Assembly (NCBI GenBank): GCA_020696915.1
Contig: JAJFMR010000167.1
Span: 1 to 6,564, forward strand
DNA length: 6,564 bases
Reading direction: 5' to 3'
Source of the DNA: Rhizobiaceae bacterium
GTDB taxonomy: Bacteria > Pseudomonadota > Alphaproteobacteria > Rhizobiales > Rhizobiaceae
In this document: piece by piece, positions 1 to 6,461 of the stretch
Numbering within the stretch: the first letter of the stretch is position 1
Layout: the number at the start of each line of letters is the position of its first letter
Notes under the pieces: generated by a model
Databases searched by the model: none
Seen by the model: only the letters and a program-made list of their open reading frames with translations
What the model was told of the DNA's origin: nothing
Position numbers and translations under genes: made by a program

Positions 1-459
1 ATCGCGAGATTCTGCGAAGCGGCCGGCCATGACGTCCCCGAAGGCATGGAGCCGCCACCCAAGAACGAGGTGCTGTTCTGGAATCGTCTGTCCGGCGAGA
101 AGCCTCGGCCCATCGTCGTCGAACGTCCGCGGCAGAACCTCAAGCGGCATCAGCGCAAATATGCCGAAGGCGACCTCGGCGACCACAGCTTCTTCTTCCG
201 CGGGCCTGACGGCGCATTGAAGCTCAAGGCGCAGAACCTGATGATGTTCCTGCACCTCGCCGAGGGCGTCGACGAGCGCACATGGGAGCATCACCGCAAG
301 GCAGGCGACTATTCGGAGTGGTTCCGCGACAAGATCAAGGACGACGGGCTCGCGGAGGAAGCGGCGGCGATCGAAGCCGACCGCAGCCTCGACGCCGCGG
401 AAAGCCGCAGCCGCGTGGCCGAGGCCGTGCTTCGCCGCTACACCGCGCCGGCCGACTGA
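1..459 (+). CDS. C-terminal part of a probable HAD-family hydrolase (5' end outside window)
   Basis: The reading frame is open from base 1 to the TGA at 457-459, giving 152 residues with no start in the window; the Met at 46 is internal, because the frame continues upstream of it as coherent protein (RFCEAAGHDVPEG). Visible segments are NEVLFWNR, a basic stretch with RHQRKYAEGDLG, a SFFFRGPDG turn, KAQNLMMFLHLAEGVDERTW, then GDYSEWFRDKIKDDGLAEEA, and a charged helical end finishing in RRYTAPAD. This resembles, from memory, the C-terminal region after the phosphatase core in rhizobial proteins annotated as HAD hydrolase or phosphoglycolate phosphatase. The catalytic DxDxT motif would lie outside the window, so activity cannot be confirmed. 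It is convergent with the ribitol operon and probably unrelated to it. The protein-coding call is firm; the family name is tentative. Confidence 0.6.
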   Translation: MARFCEAAGHDVPEGMEPPPKNEVLFWNRLSGEKPRPIVVERPRQNLKRHQRKYAEGDLGDHSFFFRGPDGALKLKAQNLMMFLHLAEGVDERTWEHHRKAGDYSEWFRDKIKDDGLAEEAAAIEADRSLDAAESRSRVAEAVLRRYTAPAD

Positions 460-476
460 AGCCGCCCACGGAAAAT

Positions 477-490
477 ACCTTCCGGAAGGT
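477..490 (-). terminator. 14-bp perfect palindrome, possible weak terminator of the ribitol operon
   Basis: Bases 477-490 form a perfect inverted repeat (ACCTT-CCGG-AAGGT). As minus-strand RNA it gives a 5-bp stem with a CCGG loop, followed directly by AUUUUCC, a short U-run. It lies about 137 nt beyond the stop codon of the kinase gene, in the convergent gap. Read on the plus strand, no U-run follows, so it fits the minus-strand operon better than the plus-strand gene. The stem is short and the U-run has only four residues, so this is a weak intrinsic-terminator candidate. A separate 6-bp GAGCCG/CGGCTC stem with a 6-nt loop at 608-625 lies nearer the kinase stop but has no U-run. Confidence 0.3.
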
Positions 491-627
491 GGACGGGTAT
501 ACGGGAAAACACCCTGGCGGGTTTCGTGCCGGTCCAGTTCTCACTCAGCCCGAGCAATGAGTCCGACGGCACGTCGATAACCTCGGCATCGGTACACGAG
601 CCGCAGCGAGCCGCCGCACCGGCTCTG

Positions 628-2310
628 TCATGCTCCCGGAGCGGAACCCGCCGCCCCTGCCCCCTCGCCTTCCCCCGCGACGTCCCGCAGCGCCCTGCCG
701 GCAGACTGCAGCATTTCGAACGCCCTGAAGCGGCGTTCGTGCCAGGCCGCCGTTTCGGGCAGCGGAACGTATGTATCGCCCAGCTCCGACATCGACGACA
801 TGGCCTCGTCGATGTCCCTAGAGGCGCCGGCTGCGACGGAAGCGAGCATCGCCGAACCGAGTAGCACCGGCTCATCGGAGGTGGAGGCCGCTACCGTAAG
901 GCCGGTCGCATCGGCGAGCAGCTGCCGGACCAGCCGGCTTTGTCCCGCCCCGCCGCTCACCACGATCGTGTCGACGGAGATTCCTGCCCGGCTTTGCGCC
1001 TCGACGATCTGGCGGGCGCCGTAGCCAAGCCCGCACAGACCCGCGAGATAGAGGCCGAGCAGGCTTTCGACACCGGTCGCCATGCCGAGTCCGGCGATCA
1101 TGCCGCGCGCGTCGGGGTCGGCGAACGGCGCGCGGTTGCCCAGGAATTCGGGCACGACGTGCAGTTCTCCGACCAGCTCCGGCACGGCTCGCGCGCCACC
1201 ACGGCGCCCGGCCTCGTCGGCAAGCAGGGCACTCAGGGACGTGCCGAGTTCCTCGGCCTTGCCGGCGGTTTCCCGAGCCGCCGGATGCAGTTGCAGCAGA
1301 TGATCGATCGCGGCGCCCGCCGCGGACTGGCCGCCCTCGTTGAGCCACAGCCCCGGCACCATTGCGGACCGATAGGGGCCCCAGACACCGGGGACGAAAG
1401 TGCGGTCACGGGTGCTGGACATGGTGCAGGCGGACGTGCCGAACACATAGGCCATGCGCGACAGCACGCTGCCGGGGCCGCCCCGCGCTCCGACTGTGCC
1501 GACACCTCCGGCATGGGCGTCGATCAGGCCGGCGGCGACAGGCGTGCCGGCAGCCAGTCCCAGGTCGGCCGCGGCAGCCGCTGTCAATCCCCGGCCAAGG
1601 GCAGTGCCGCCCGGCACCACTTCCGTGCCGATGCGGCGAAACAATTCCTCGGCGAGCGCTCCCAGTCCGATGGCGCGGAAATATGTCTCGTCCCAGCGAT
1701 CCTCATGCGCCAGATAGGTCCATTTGCACGTCAGGGTGCAGACCGAGCGGGCCAGGCTGCCGGTCGAACGCCAGGTCAGGAAATCGGTCAAATCCATGAA
1801 TTGCCACGCACGGGAGAAGGTGTCCGGCATGGTTTCCGCGAGCCAGAGCAGCTTCGGGGTTTCCATCTCGGGCGAAATCGCCCCGCCGACATAATCGAGA
1901 ACCGGGTGCCGCGTCATGTTGATCCGGCGCGCCTGGTCGGTCGCCCGGTGATCCATCCAGACGATGATGTTGCGCTCCTCGTCGCCATGCGGGCCGACGG
2001 GAAGCGGGCGGCCCTCCTCGCCAAGCACGACCAGGGAGCAGGTCGCATCGAAGCCGATCCCGGCGATTGCTGCCGCCGCGATGCCTGACTTCTCGACCGC
2101 TTCCCGCACGCAGGCCGAGACAGCGCGCCATATGTCGTTGCTCGACTGCTCGACGACGTCGCCGGCCTCGCGGTAGAGAGCGATGTCGCGCCTTGCAGCG
2201 GCAAGCAGCCGGCCCGTCCCGTCGAACACGCCGGCCCGCGCGCTGCCGGTCCCGACGTCGACGCCGATGAAGTGGCTCGCTCCGGCCCCGTCGGGAGCGC
2301 TGGCGGTCAT
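628..2310 (-). CDS. rbtK: FGGY-family D-ribulokinase
   Basis: This 560-residue FGGY-family carbohydrate kinase is predicted to phosphorylate D-ribulose to D-ribulose 5-phosphate with ATP, the second step of ribitol catabolism in the cytoplasm. Visible features are the N-terminal phosphate-binding GVDVGTGSARAGVFD (residues 16-30), TCSLV at 90-94 (a motif associated with D-ribulokinases), WMDHRA (118-123), LIDAHAGG (262-269) with D264 as the likely catalytic base, FGTSA (290-294), a conserved block GVWGPY...WLNEGGQS (308-329), GNRAPFADP (391-399) and the nucleotide-site VSGGAGQS (451-458). It resembles human FGGY and the TIGR01315-type pentulose kinases along its length, as recalled. The ATG lies 5 bp after the dehydrogenase stop, so translation is probably coupled. 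Residues 546-560 are a Gly/Ala-rich tail of no evident function. D-xylulose or L-ribulose as substrate is less likely given the motif and the adjacent ribitol dehydrogenase. Confidence 0.87.
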   Translation of the reverse strand: MTASAPDGAGASHFIGVDVGTGSARAGVFDGTGRLLAAARRDIALYREAGDVVEQSSNDIWRAVSACVREAVEKSGIAAAAIAGIGFDATCSLVVLGEEGRPLPVGPHGDEERNIIVWMDHRATDQARRINMTRHPVLDYVGGAISPEMETPKLLWLAETMPDTFSRAWQFMDLTDFLTWRSTGSLARSVCTLTCKWTYLAHEDRWDETYFRAIGLGALAEELFRRIGTEVVPGGTALGRGLTAAAAADLGLAAGTPVAAGLIDAHAGGVGTVGARGGPGSVLSRMAYVFGTSACTMSSTRDRTFVPGVWGPYRSAMVPGLWLNEGGQSAAGAAIDHLLQLHPAARETAGKAEELGTSLSALLADEAGRRGGARAVPELVGELHVVPEFLGNRAPFADPDARGMIAGLGMATGVESLLGLYLAGLCGLGYGARQIVEAQSRAGISVDTIVVSGGAGQSRLVRQLLADATGLTVAASTSDEPVLLGSAMLASVAAGASRDIDEAMSSMSELGDTYVPLPETAAWHERRFRAFEMLQSAGRALRDVAGEGEGAGAAGSAPGA

Positions 2311-2315
2311 GGCCG

Positions 2316-3044
2316 TCAGAGGTCCGTGCTGAACGGCAGGATGACGAGGTCGCGGATGGTCACGTTGCGCGGCCGCGTCAGCATGAAAAGGACGGCTTCG
2401 GCGACCTCCTCGGGCTCGATCAGGCCGCCGGCCGCAATCGCATCGTCGAGTTTCTCCTTCGGCCAGTCGCTGATCAGCGCGGTGACGACGGGTCCGGGGG
2501 CAACGGCGCCGACCCGGATGCCATGCTTGATGACCTGCCGCCTCACCGTGTGAACGAATGCCTGCACCGCGTGCTTGGAAGCCGTGTAGACCGGCTCCCA
2601 GACGACCGGAACAAGACCCGCCACCGAACTCGTCACGAGGATGTCCCCGGACCCGCGCTCGACCATGTGTGGAAGGACTGCATGCACCGTCCGGAACACC
2701 GCATTGACGTTGAGATTGAGCATGCGGTCCCAGGCGTCGGGGTCGCCATCGACCACCTCGCCGCCGATATAGGACCCCGCATTGGCGTGGAAGATGTCGA
2801 GGCTGCCCGCCCTTTCCAGGATCTCCGGCATCATCCGTGCAACGCTGGCCGGATCGGCGAGGTCGATCACCAGCGGATAGGCGCGGGGCCCCAGTCCGGC
2901 GCAGACTTCGCCAAGCCGCCCCTCGTCACGGTCGACGAGCACGACCGAGACGCCCGCCCCGAGCAGCGCCCTGGCGCATGCCAGGCCGATGCCGGATGCA
3001 GCGCCGGTGATCGCCGCGTTCTTTCCGGACAGGTCCAGACCCAT
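2316..3044 (-). CDS. rbtD: Ribitol 2-dehydrogenase (SDR family)
   Basis: This 242-residue classical short-chain dehydrogenase is predicted to oxidise ribitol to D-ribulose with NAD+ (EC 1.1.1.56). Visible features are the cofactor motif TGAASGIG (13-20), an acidic D38 at the end of the second strand that favours NAD over NADP, HANAG (86-90), the Ser at 140 and the catalytic YTASK with Y153 and K157. Segments LDIFHANAGSYIGG, WEPVYTASK, QAFVHTVRRQV, PGPVVTAL and the C-terminus VILPFSTDL closely match Klebsiella RbtD as remembered, which makes the assignment much stronger than a generic SDR call. The frame stays open upstream to 3386, but that part is Arg/His-rich antisense of the permease gene. 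The start at 3044 is chosen for its strong ribosome site and because residue 1 sits where SDRs normally begin. The gene lies 23 bp after the permease and 5 bp before the kinase. Confidence 0.92.
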   Translation of the reverse strand: MGLDLSGKNAAITGAASGIGLACARALLGAGVSVVLVDRDEGRLGEVCAGLGPRAYPLVIDLADPASVARMMPEILERAGSLDIFHANAGSYIGGEVVDGDPDAWDRMLNLNVNAVFRTVHAVLPHMVERGSGDILVTSSVAGLVPVVWEPVYTASKHAVQAFVHTVRRQVIKHGIRVGAVAPGPVVTALISDWPKEKLDDAIAAGGLIEPEEVAEAVLFMLTRPRNVTIRDLVILPFSTDL

Positions 3045-3049
3045 TTCGA

Positions 3050-3060
3050 CCTCTCTCCTC
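3050..3060 (-). promoter_or_regulatory. Ribosome binding site that fixes the dehydrogenase start
   Basis: On the minus strand the 23-bp permease-dehydrogenase gap contains GAGGAGAGAGG, a purine-rich stretch with two overlapping Shine-Dalgarno candidates 10 nt (GAGGAG) and 5 nt (AGAGG) before the ATG at 3042-3044. It decides the start in a frame that otherwise remains open a further 114 codons upstream. Confidence 0.75.
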
Positions 3061-3067
3061 GAATTGC

Positions 3068-4327
3068 TCAGGCGCGGCCGTGCGAAAGACGCGATCGGCG
3101 GGCGAGCGAGTCGACGATGACGGCAATCGCCAGGACGGCGCCGGTGATCATGTAGCGGAGCGACGATGACAGATCGAGCAACGTCAGGCCGCTGGCGATG
3201 GACTGGATGACGATGATGCCGAGCAGCGCCGAATAGGCGCTGCCCCGCCCGCCGAACAGGCTCGTCCCGCCGATGACGGCCGCTGCGATGGCGTTGAGAT
3301 TGACGTCCCCGGTGCCGGCCTGCTGGCTTGCCGTGGCGAGCCTGGCAGCGCCGAGCACGCCGCCGGCGGCCGCCAGCGTCGAGCACAGTACGAAGGCGCT
3401 GGTGTAGATCAGCCGAACGTTGATCCCGGCGCGGCGGGCGGCCTCCCGGTTACCCCCGACGGCGGCCATCGAGCGACCCCACTTCGTCCGTCTCAGCGCA
3501 TAGTTCATCGCCACGACCAGGCCGACGAACAGGCCGAACATCCAGGGCACGCCGCGTGCCTGGTTCAGGTAGTAGACGATGCCGAGCAGCACGACCGTGA
3601 CGGAGGCAGCCCGGAAAAGCAGCCCGCCCGTCGACCGCGACGACAATCCCGCTGCTTTGCGGCGGGCCGCTGTCCGATAGCCGGTGATGAACGCGACGAT
3701 GCCGGCCAGCACCGCGAATGCGTATGATACCGGGTCCGGCATCACCATCGTCTGGCCGAAATTCACGACCGTGGAGCCGTAGGGCAGATTTATCGAACCG
3801 CTCGATCCCAGGATGTAAAGCTGCAGGCCGAGGACCGCGAGCAGGCCTGCCAGGGTCGACACGAAGCTCGGCATTCCGAAGCGGTTGTAGAAGGCCGCGT
3901 AGATAAGGCCGGCCGCGGCGCCGACCAACAGCGCGGCCAGGATGGCCAGGGCTACGGGCCAGCCCTGGTTAACCCAGAGCACGCCCACCAGCGCGGAGGC
4001 GAAGCCGCTCACCGAACCGACCGACAGGTCGATCTCGCCGACCATCAGGATGCAGACGATGCCGAGCGCGATGACGCCGACCGTCGAGCAATCGAACAGA
4101 AGGTTGACGAGGTTGGCGGGAGACAGGAACACCGGGTTGAGCGCCTGGAACACCGTCCAGATGATCGCCAGCCCGACGACGACAGGCAGCGAGCCGAGAT
4201 CGCCGGAACGCACGCGGTCGAAGAAGGCGCTGAGCGTGCCTCTGATGCCCGCCGCATGGCTCAGCCGTTCGTCGCTCCGGTCGAGCAGCGGCCTTGCTTC
4301 GGCCTTCCTGCCGAGATCGGTCGTCAT
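3068..4327 (-). CDS. Sugar/polyol ABC transporter permease (BPD_transp_2 / XylH-like)
   Basis: This 419-residue integral membrane protein is the channel-forming subunit of a carbohydrate ABC importer in the inner membrane. After a hydrophilic N-terminus of about 45 residues it has roughly ten to twelve hydrophobic segments, at about 47-62, 83-96, 104-118, 124-148, 154-173, 199-217, 238-254, 262-278, 308-330, 344-357, 364-383 and 392-408. Family hallmarks are MVGEIDLSVGS (95-105), FGMPSFVSTLA (150-160), the cytoplasmic coupling region WGRSMAAVGGNREAARRAGI (283-302) and IGGTSLFGGRG (352-362). The basic loop at about 218-237 and the overall length resemble XylH rather than the shorter RbsC. Its ATG overlaps the ATPase stop in an ATGA (4324-4327), indicating translational coupling. 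The substrate is probably ribitol, inferred only from the downstream dehydrogenase and kinase. Confidence 0.94.
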   Translation of the reverse strand: MTTDLGRKAEARPLLDRSDERLSHAAGIRGTLSAFFDRVRSGDLGSLPVVVGLAIIWTVFQALNPVFLSPANLVNLLFDCSTVGVIALGIVCILMVGEIDLSVGSVSGFASALVGVLWVNQGWPVALAILAALLVGAAAGLIYAAFYNRFGMPSFVSTLAGLLAVLGLQLYILGSSGSINLPYGSTVVNFGQTMVMPDPVSYAFAVLAGIVAFITGYRTAARRKAAGLSSRSTGGLLFRAASVTVVLLGIVYYLNQARGVPWMFGLFVGLVVAMNYALRRTKWGRSMAAVGGNREAARRAGINVRLIYTSAFVLCSTLAAAGGVLGAARLATASQQAGTGDVNLNAIAAAVIGGTSLFGGRGSAYSALLGIIVIQSIASGLTLLDLSSSLRYMITGAVLAIAVIVDSLARRSRLSHGRA

Positions 4328-5139
4328 GGATTGGGTGCCCCTGGTTCGGCGCGTCCGGCGCGCCGGCCGGCCCGGCGGGTGACGGCGTTTTCGGAGGCGC
4401 CGGTGATGGCGCCGACTAGTTCCTGGTTGGACGCATCGGGGTAAAAGATGCCGTTGTTGCGGCCGAGCCGCAGCACGACGATCCGGTCGGCCACGGCCCG
4501 CACGTCTTCCATGTTGTGGCTGATCATGACGACGCCCAGGCCCCGGTCGCGCACGCGGTCGATGAGGTCGAGCACTTCGGCCGTCTGCGCCACGCCGAGC
4601 GCCGCGGTCGGCTCGTCGAGCAGGATCACCGTGGGTTCAAGGAGCAGGGAGCGGGCGATCGCCACCGTCTGGCGCTGGCCGCCGGAAAGCGCTGCGACCG
4701 GTTCGCGCACGCTCGGGATGCGAGCCGACAATTCATTGAGGAGCGTCCAGGCCCGAATCTCCATCGACACCTCGTCGAGGCGGAGCGGAGTGAGTTCCCT
4801 GCCGAGGAAGATGTTGGCGACGACGTCGAGATTCTCGCACAGCGCCAGATCCTGGAAGACGGTGGCGATGCCCAGCCGCAAGGCGGCGCTCGGATCCGGG
4901 AGGGTCACCGGCTGACCGTGGAAGAAGATCTCCCCGGCGCTCGGCTGGTGCACGCCGGCAAGAATCTTCACCAGCGTGGACTTGCCCGCACCATTGTCGC
5001 CGACCAGCGCGACGACCTCGCCGGCATTGACGTAGAGATCGATGTCGGTGAGCGCCGAAACCGCCCCGAAATGTTTCGATATGCCGCGCAGGCTGAGCAC
5101 TGCCTCGAGCCCGGAAGCGGCGTCGTTCGAAGTGTCCAT
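4324..5139 (-). CDS. Sugar/polyol ABC transporter ATP-binding protein (single nucleotide-binding domain)
   Basis: This 271-residue ATPase is predicted to power the importer from the cytoplasmic face. All catalytic motifs are present: Walker A GDNGAGKST (47-55), Q-loop Q96 in TVFQDLALCENLDV, signature LSGGQRQ (151-157), Walker B VILLDEP (171-177) and the H-loop H208 in ISHNM. There is only one nucleotide-binding domain, whereas RbsA or XylG of enteric bacteria carry two in tandem, so two copies should assemble per transporter. Residues 249-271 are an Arg/Gly/Pro-rich tail beyond the usual domain end. The annotated ATG (5137-5139) has no clear Shine-Dalgarno. An in-frame GTG at 5098-5100 (residue 14) is preceded by CGAGG and would give a 258-residue protein with the domain intact, so the start is uncertain. 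The substrate is inferred from context. Confidence 0.93.
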   Translation of the reverse strand: MDTSNDAASGLEAVLSLRGISKHFGAVSALTDIDLYVNAGEVVALVGDNGAGKSTLVKILAGVHQPSAGEIFFHGQPVTLPDPSAALRLGIATVFQDLALCENLDVVANIFLGRELTPLRLDEVSMEIRAWTLLNELSARIPSVREPVAALSGGQRQTVAIARSLLLEPTVILLDEPTAALGVAQTAEVLDLIDRVRDRGLGVVMISHNMEDVRAVADRIVVLRLGRNNGIFYPDASNQELVGAITGASENAVTRRAGRRAGRAEPGAPNP

Positions 5140-5165
5140 CAGCGCGCAGTCCGATTGCTGGAAAC

Positions 5166-5199
5166 GCGTCGGCCGACGCCATCAGGCGGCGGCCGACGC
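5166..5199 (-). promoter_or_regulatory. Intercistronic stem-loop after the binding-protein gene
   Basis: The arms at 5166-5180 and 5185-5199 pair at 14 of 15 positions around the 4-nt loop at 5181-5184; the single mismatch is 5176/5189. The stem is almost all G-C and starts about 10 nt after the binding-protein stop codon. In the minus-strand transcript it is followed by GUUUCC, with only three U, so it is not a convincing full terminator. Such stem-loops between a binding-protein gene and its ABC partners are known, for example in malE-malF, to stabilise the upstream mRNA or cause partial termination. That role here is inference. The arms themselves contain a 14-bp perfect palindrome (5166-5179) and a 10-bp direct repeat (5171-5180 and 5191-5200). 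Confidence 0.7.
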
Positions 5200-5208
5200 C
5201 GGAACGGT

Positions 5209-6276
5209 CTACTGGACGATGCCGAGCTTCTTGCAGCCCTCCAGGTAGCGGTCGACACAGAGATCTTCTGCCTTGGCGATGCCCTTGTCGATGATCTCGG
5301 CCTTCAGGTTCTCGGCGGTGACGACCGCCGGAATGAAGAGCTGCGAAGGGGTATCGTAGAGTGACATTTCGGCTTTCGGCGTCTCGCCCTTCAGAAGCTG
5401 GACAGCGACGTTTGCCGCCGCCGCGGCGACGATCTCACTCGGCTTGGAAATCGTGTTGTACTGGTCGCCGGCAATGATCAGCTGGAGCGCCGCGGTGGTG
5501 GCGTCGTTGCCGGTCACCGGAGGCACTGGATCGACACCGGCCGCCTTGAAGGCCGCGATGGCGCCGCCGGCCGTGCCGTCATTGGCCGCCACTACGCCGA
5601 GGATATTCTTGCCGAAGCGCGTGATCTGGCCGGCCGCCCACTGCTGCGCCTTGGGCGGCGCCCAGTCCGGCGTGTCGAATTCGGCCAGGATGGGATAGCC
5701 GCTGTTGTCGAGGCCGGCATGGATGCCCTTCTTGATCAGGCCGGCCGCCGCGTCGGTCGGCGAGCCGTTTATCTGAAGAACGCCGGTGCCCTCCGTCGCC
5801 TCGACATTCGTGGCCTTGAGATGCTCGACCAGCGAGTCGGCAATGGCCTTGCCGATGCCCTCATTGTTGAAGGAGACGTAGAAGTCCGCCGGCGTGGCCG
5901 GGATCGGACGGTCATAGGCGATCACCTTGACGCCCTGGCTGTGAGCCTGGTTGACGAGATTGGCAGCAGCGGCCGAGTCGACGGGATCGAGCACTATCAC
6001 CTTGGCGCCCTGCGTCATCGCCGAGTTGAACTGCTGCTGCTGGCGCGCCACGTCGGCGTCGGCGTTCTGGTAGATGACCTTGCAGGACGGGCAGAGTTTC
6101 TGCATTTCGGCGATGAAGCCGGGCGCATCATGCTCCTCGTAGCGCGTCGATGCCTGGTCGGGCATCAGGAAGGCCACCGTGGCATTCTCGGCAGTCTGTG
6201 CGAATGCGGCGCTGCCGAGCAGCGTGGCCGCCATTGCGCCGAGACCGGCAAGCGTCCATTTCGAAATCGTCGTCAT
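5209..6276 (-). CDS. Periplasmic sugar/polyol-binding protein of the ABC importer
   Basis: This 355-residue substrate-binding protein of the XylF/RbsB-like class (Peripla_BP_4 type) is predicted to capture ribitol or a similar polyol or pentose in the periplasm and deliver it to the permease. The N-terminus is a Sec signal peptide: K6, a hydrophobic stretch to about residue 20, and a cleavage site AFA|Q after residue 26, with no lipobox. Family features are the N-terminal strand VAFLMPD (34-40), GAKVIVLDPVD (90-100), VIAYDRPI (118-125), YVSFNNE (133-139), VVAANDGTAGG (228-238) and VTGNDA (254-259); D122, R123, D233, N257 and D258 are likely ligand contacts by family analogy. Four cysteines remain after processing: C62 and C65 in LCPSCK, and C340 and C348 near the C-terminus. 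The gene is first in the block and has a good ribosome site (6281-6291). D-xylose or ribose as ligand cannot be excluded from sequence. Confidence 0.92.
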   Translation of the reverse strand: MTTISKWTLAGLGAMAATLLGSAAFAQTAENATVAFLMPDQASTRYEEHDAPGFIAEMQKLCPSCKVIYQNADADVARQQQQFNSAMTQGAKVIVLDPVDSAAAANLVNQAHSQGVKVIAYDRPIPATPADFYVSFNNEGIGKAIADSLVEHLKATNVEATEGTGVLQINGSPTDAAAGLIKKGIHAGLDNSGYPILAEFDTPDWAPPKAQQWAAGQITRFGKNILGVVAANDGTAGGAIAAFKAAGVDPVPPVTGNDATTAALQLIIAGDQYNTISKPSEIVAAAAANVAVQLLKGETPKAEMSLYDTPSQLFIPAVVTAENLKAEIIDKGIAKAEDLCVDRYLEGCKKLGIVQ

Positions 6277-6461
6277 CTCTGGTTTCTCCTCTCTGGAACC
6301 TTCAGGGAAAATAAATCCTCGGCGTCGCGGAGCGACTATGCACGGGGCAGAACCCGGCCGACGGACTGCAGTTGTGTGCGGGCTCGATAAGCGCTGCGCG
6401 CCCGATCACGATGCTCCTCTGGTCTGCCGGCCTCCTTTCCGGGCTGCGGCCCTGCCGCTCG
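6277..6461 (-). promoter_or_regulatory. Upstream region expected to hold the operon promoter and operator
   Basis: This 185-bp gap separates the end of the regulator gene from the binding-protein gene, and it is the only sizeable non-coding stretch upstream of the five-gene block. It ends in a clear Shine-Dalgarno, GAGGAGAAACC (6281-6291), with GGAG 9 nt before the ATG. An A+T-rich patch lies at 6305-6320. CATAGT (6340-6335, minus strand) matches four of six bases of a -10 element but has no good -35 partner. An 8-bp palindrome ACTGCAGT lies at 6365-6372. No promoter or operator can be assigned with confidence. No clear intrinsic terminator follows the regulator gene: a 5-bp GCGGC/GCCGC stem just after its stop codon has no U-run. 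Confidence 0.45.

Noticed and set aside
564..576. CGACG-GCA-CGTCG hairpin in the convergent gap
   Set aside because: A 5-bp stem with a 3-nt loop and no U-run on either strand; such structures are expected by chance at this GC content.
940..2088. A 382-codon plus-strand open frame opposite the kinase gene
   Set aside because: Its translation is a Gly/Ala/Arg/His-rich shadow with no family motifs, while the minus strand encodes an intact FGGY kinase. Long antisense frames are common in GC-rich genes.
3045..3386. A 114-codon N-terminal extension of the dehydrogenase frame
   Set aside because: It is antisense to the permease C-terminus, is Arg/His-rich and low in hydrophobic core residues, and a strong ribosome site sits right before the Met at 3044 that begins a normal SDR fold.
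4516..5364. A 282-codon plus-strand open frame opposite the ATPase and the end of the binding-protein gene
   Set aside because: It spans two real genes and their gap, is rich in Arg, His and Asp, and has no recognisable domain; it is a GC-driven shadow.
6281..6300. Possible hairpin hiding the binding-protein ribosome site (GGTT paired with AACC)
   Set aside because: The stem is only 4 bp with a 12-nt loop, too weak to count as a riboswitch or thermosensor.
5719..6390. A 223-codon plus-strand open frame opposite the binding-protein gene and upstream gap
   Set aside because: The composition is that of an antisense frame, there is no family motif, and the opposite strand holds a complete secreted binding protein with a signal peptide.
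6302..6409. A 35-codon minus-strand small open frame from a GTG preceded by AGGAG in the upstream gap
   Set aside because: It would give a Pro/Ser/Ala-rich peptide with no recognisable feature. The ribosome-like site may be chance in purine-rich DNA, and nothing else supports translation.
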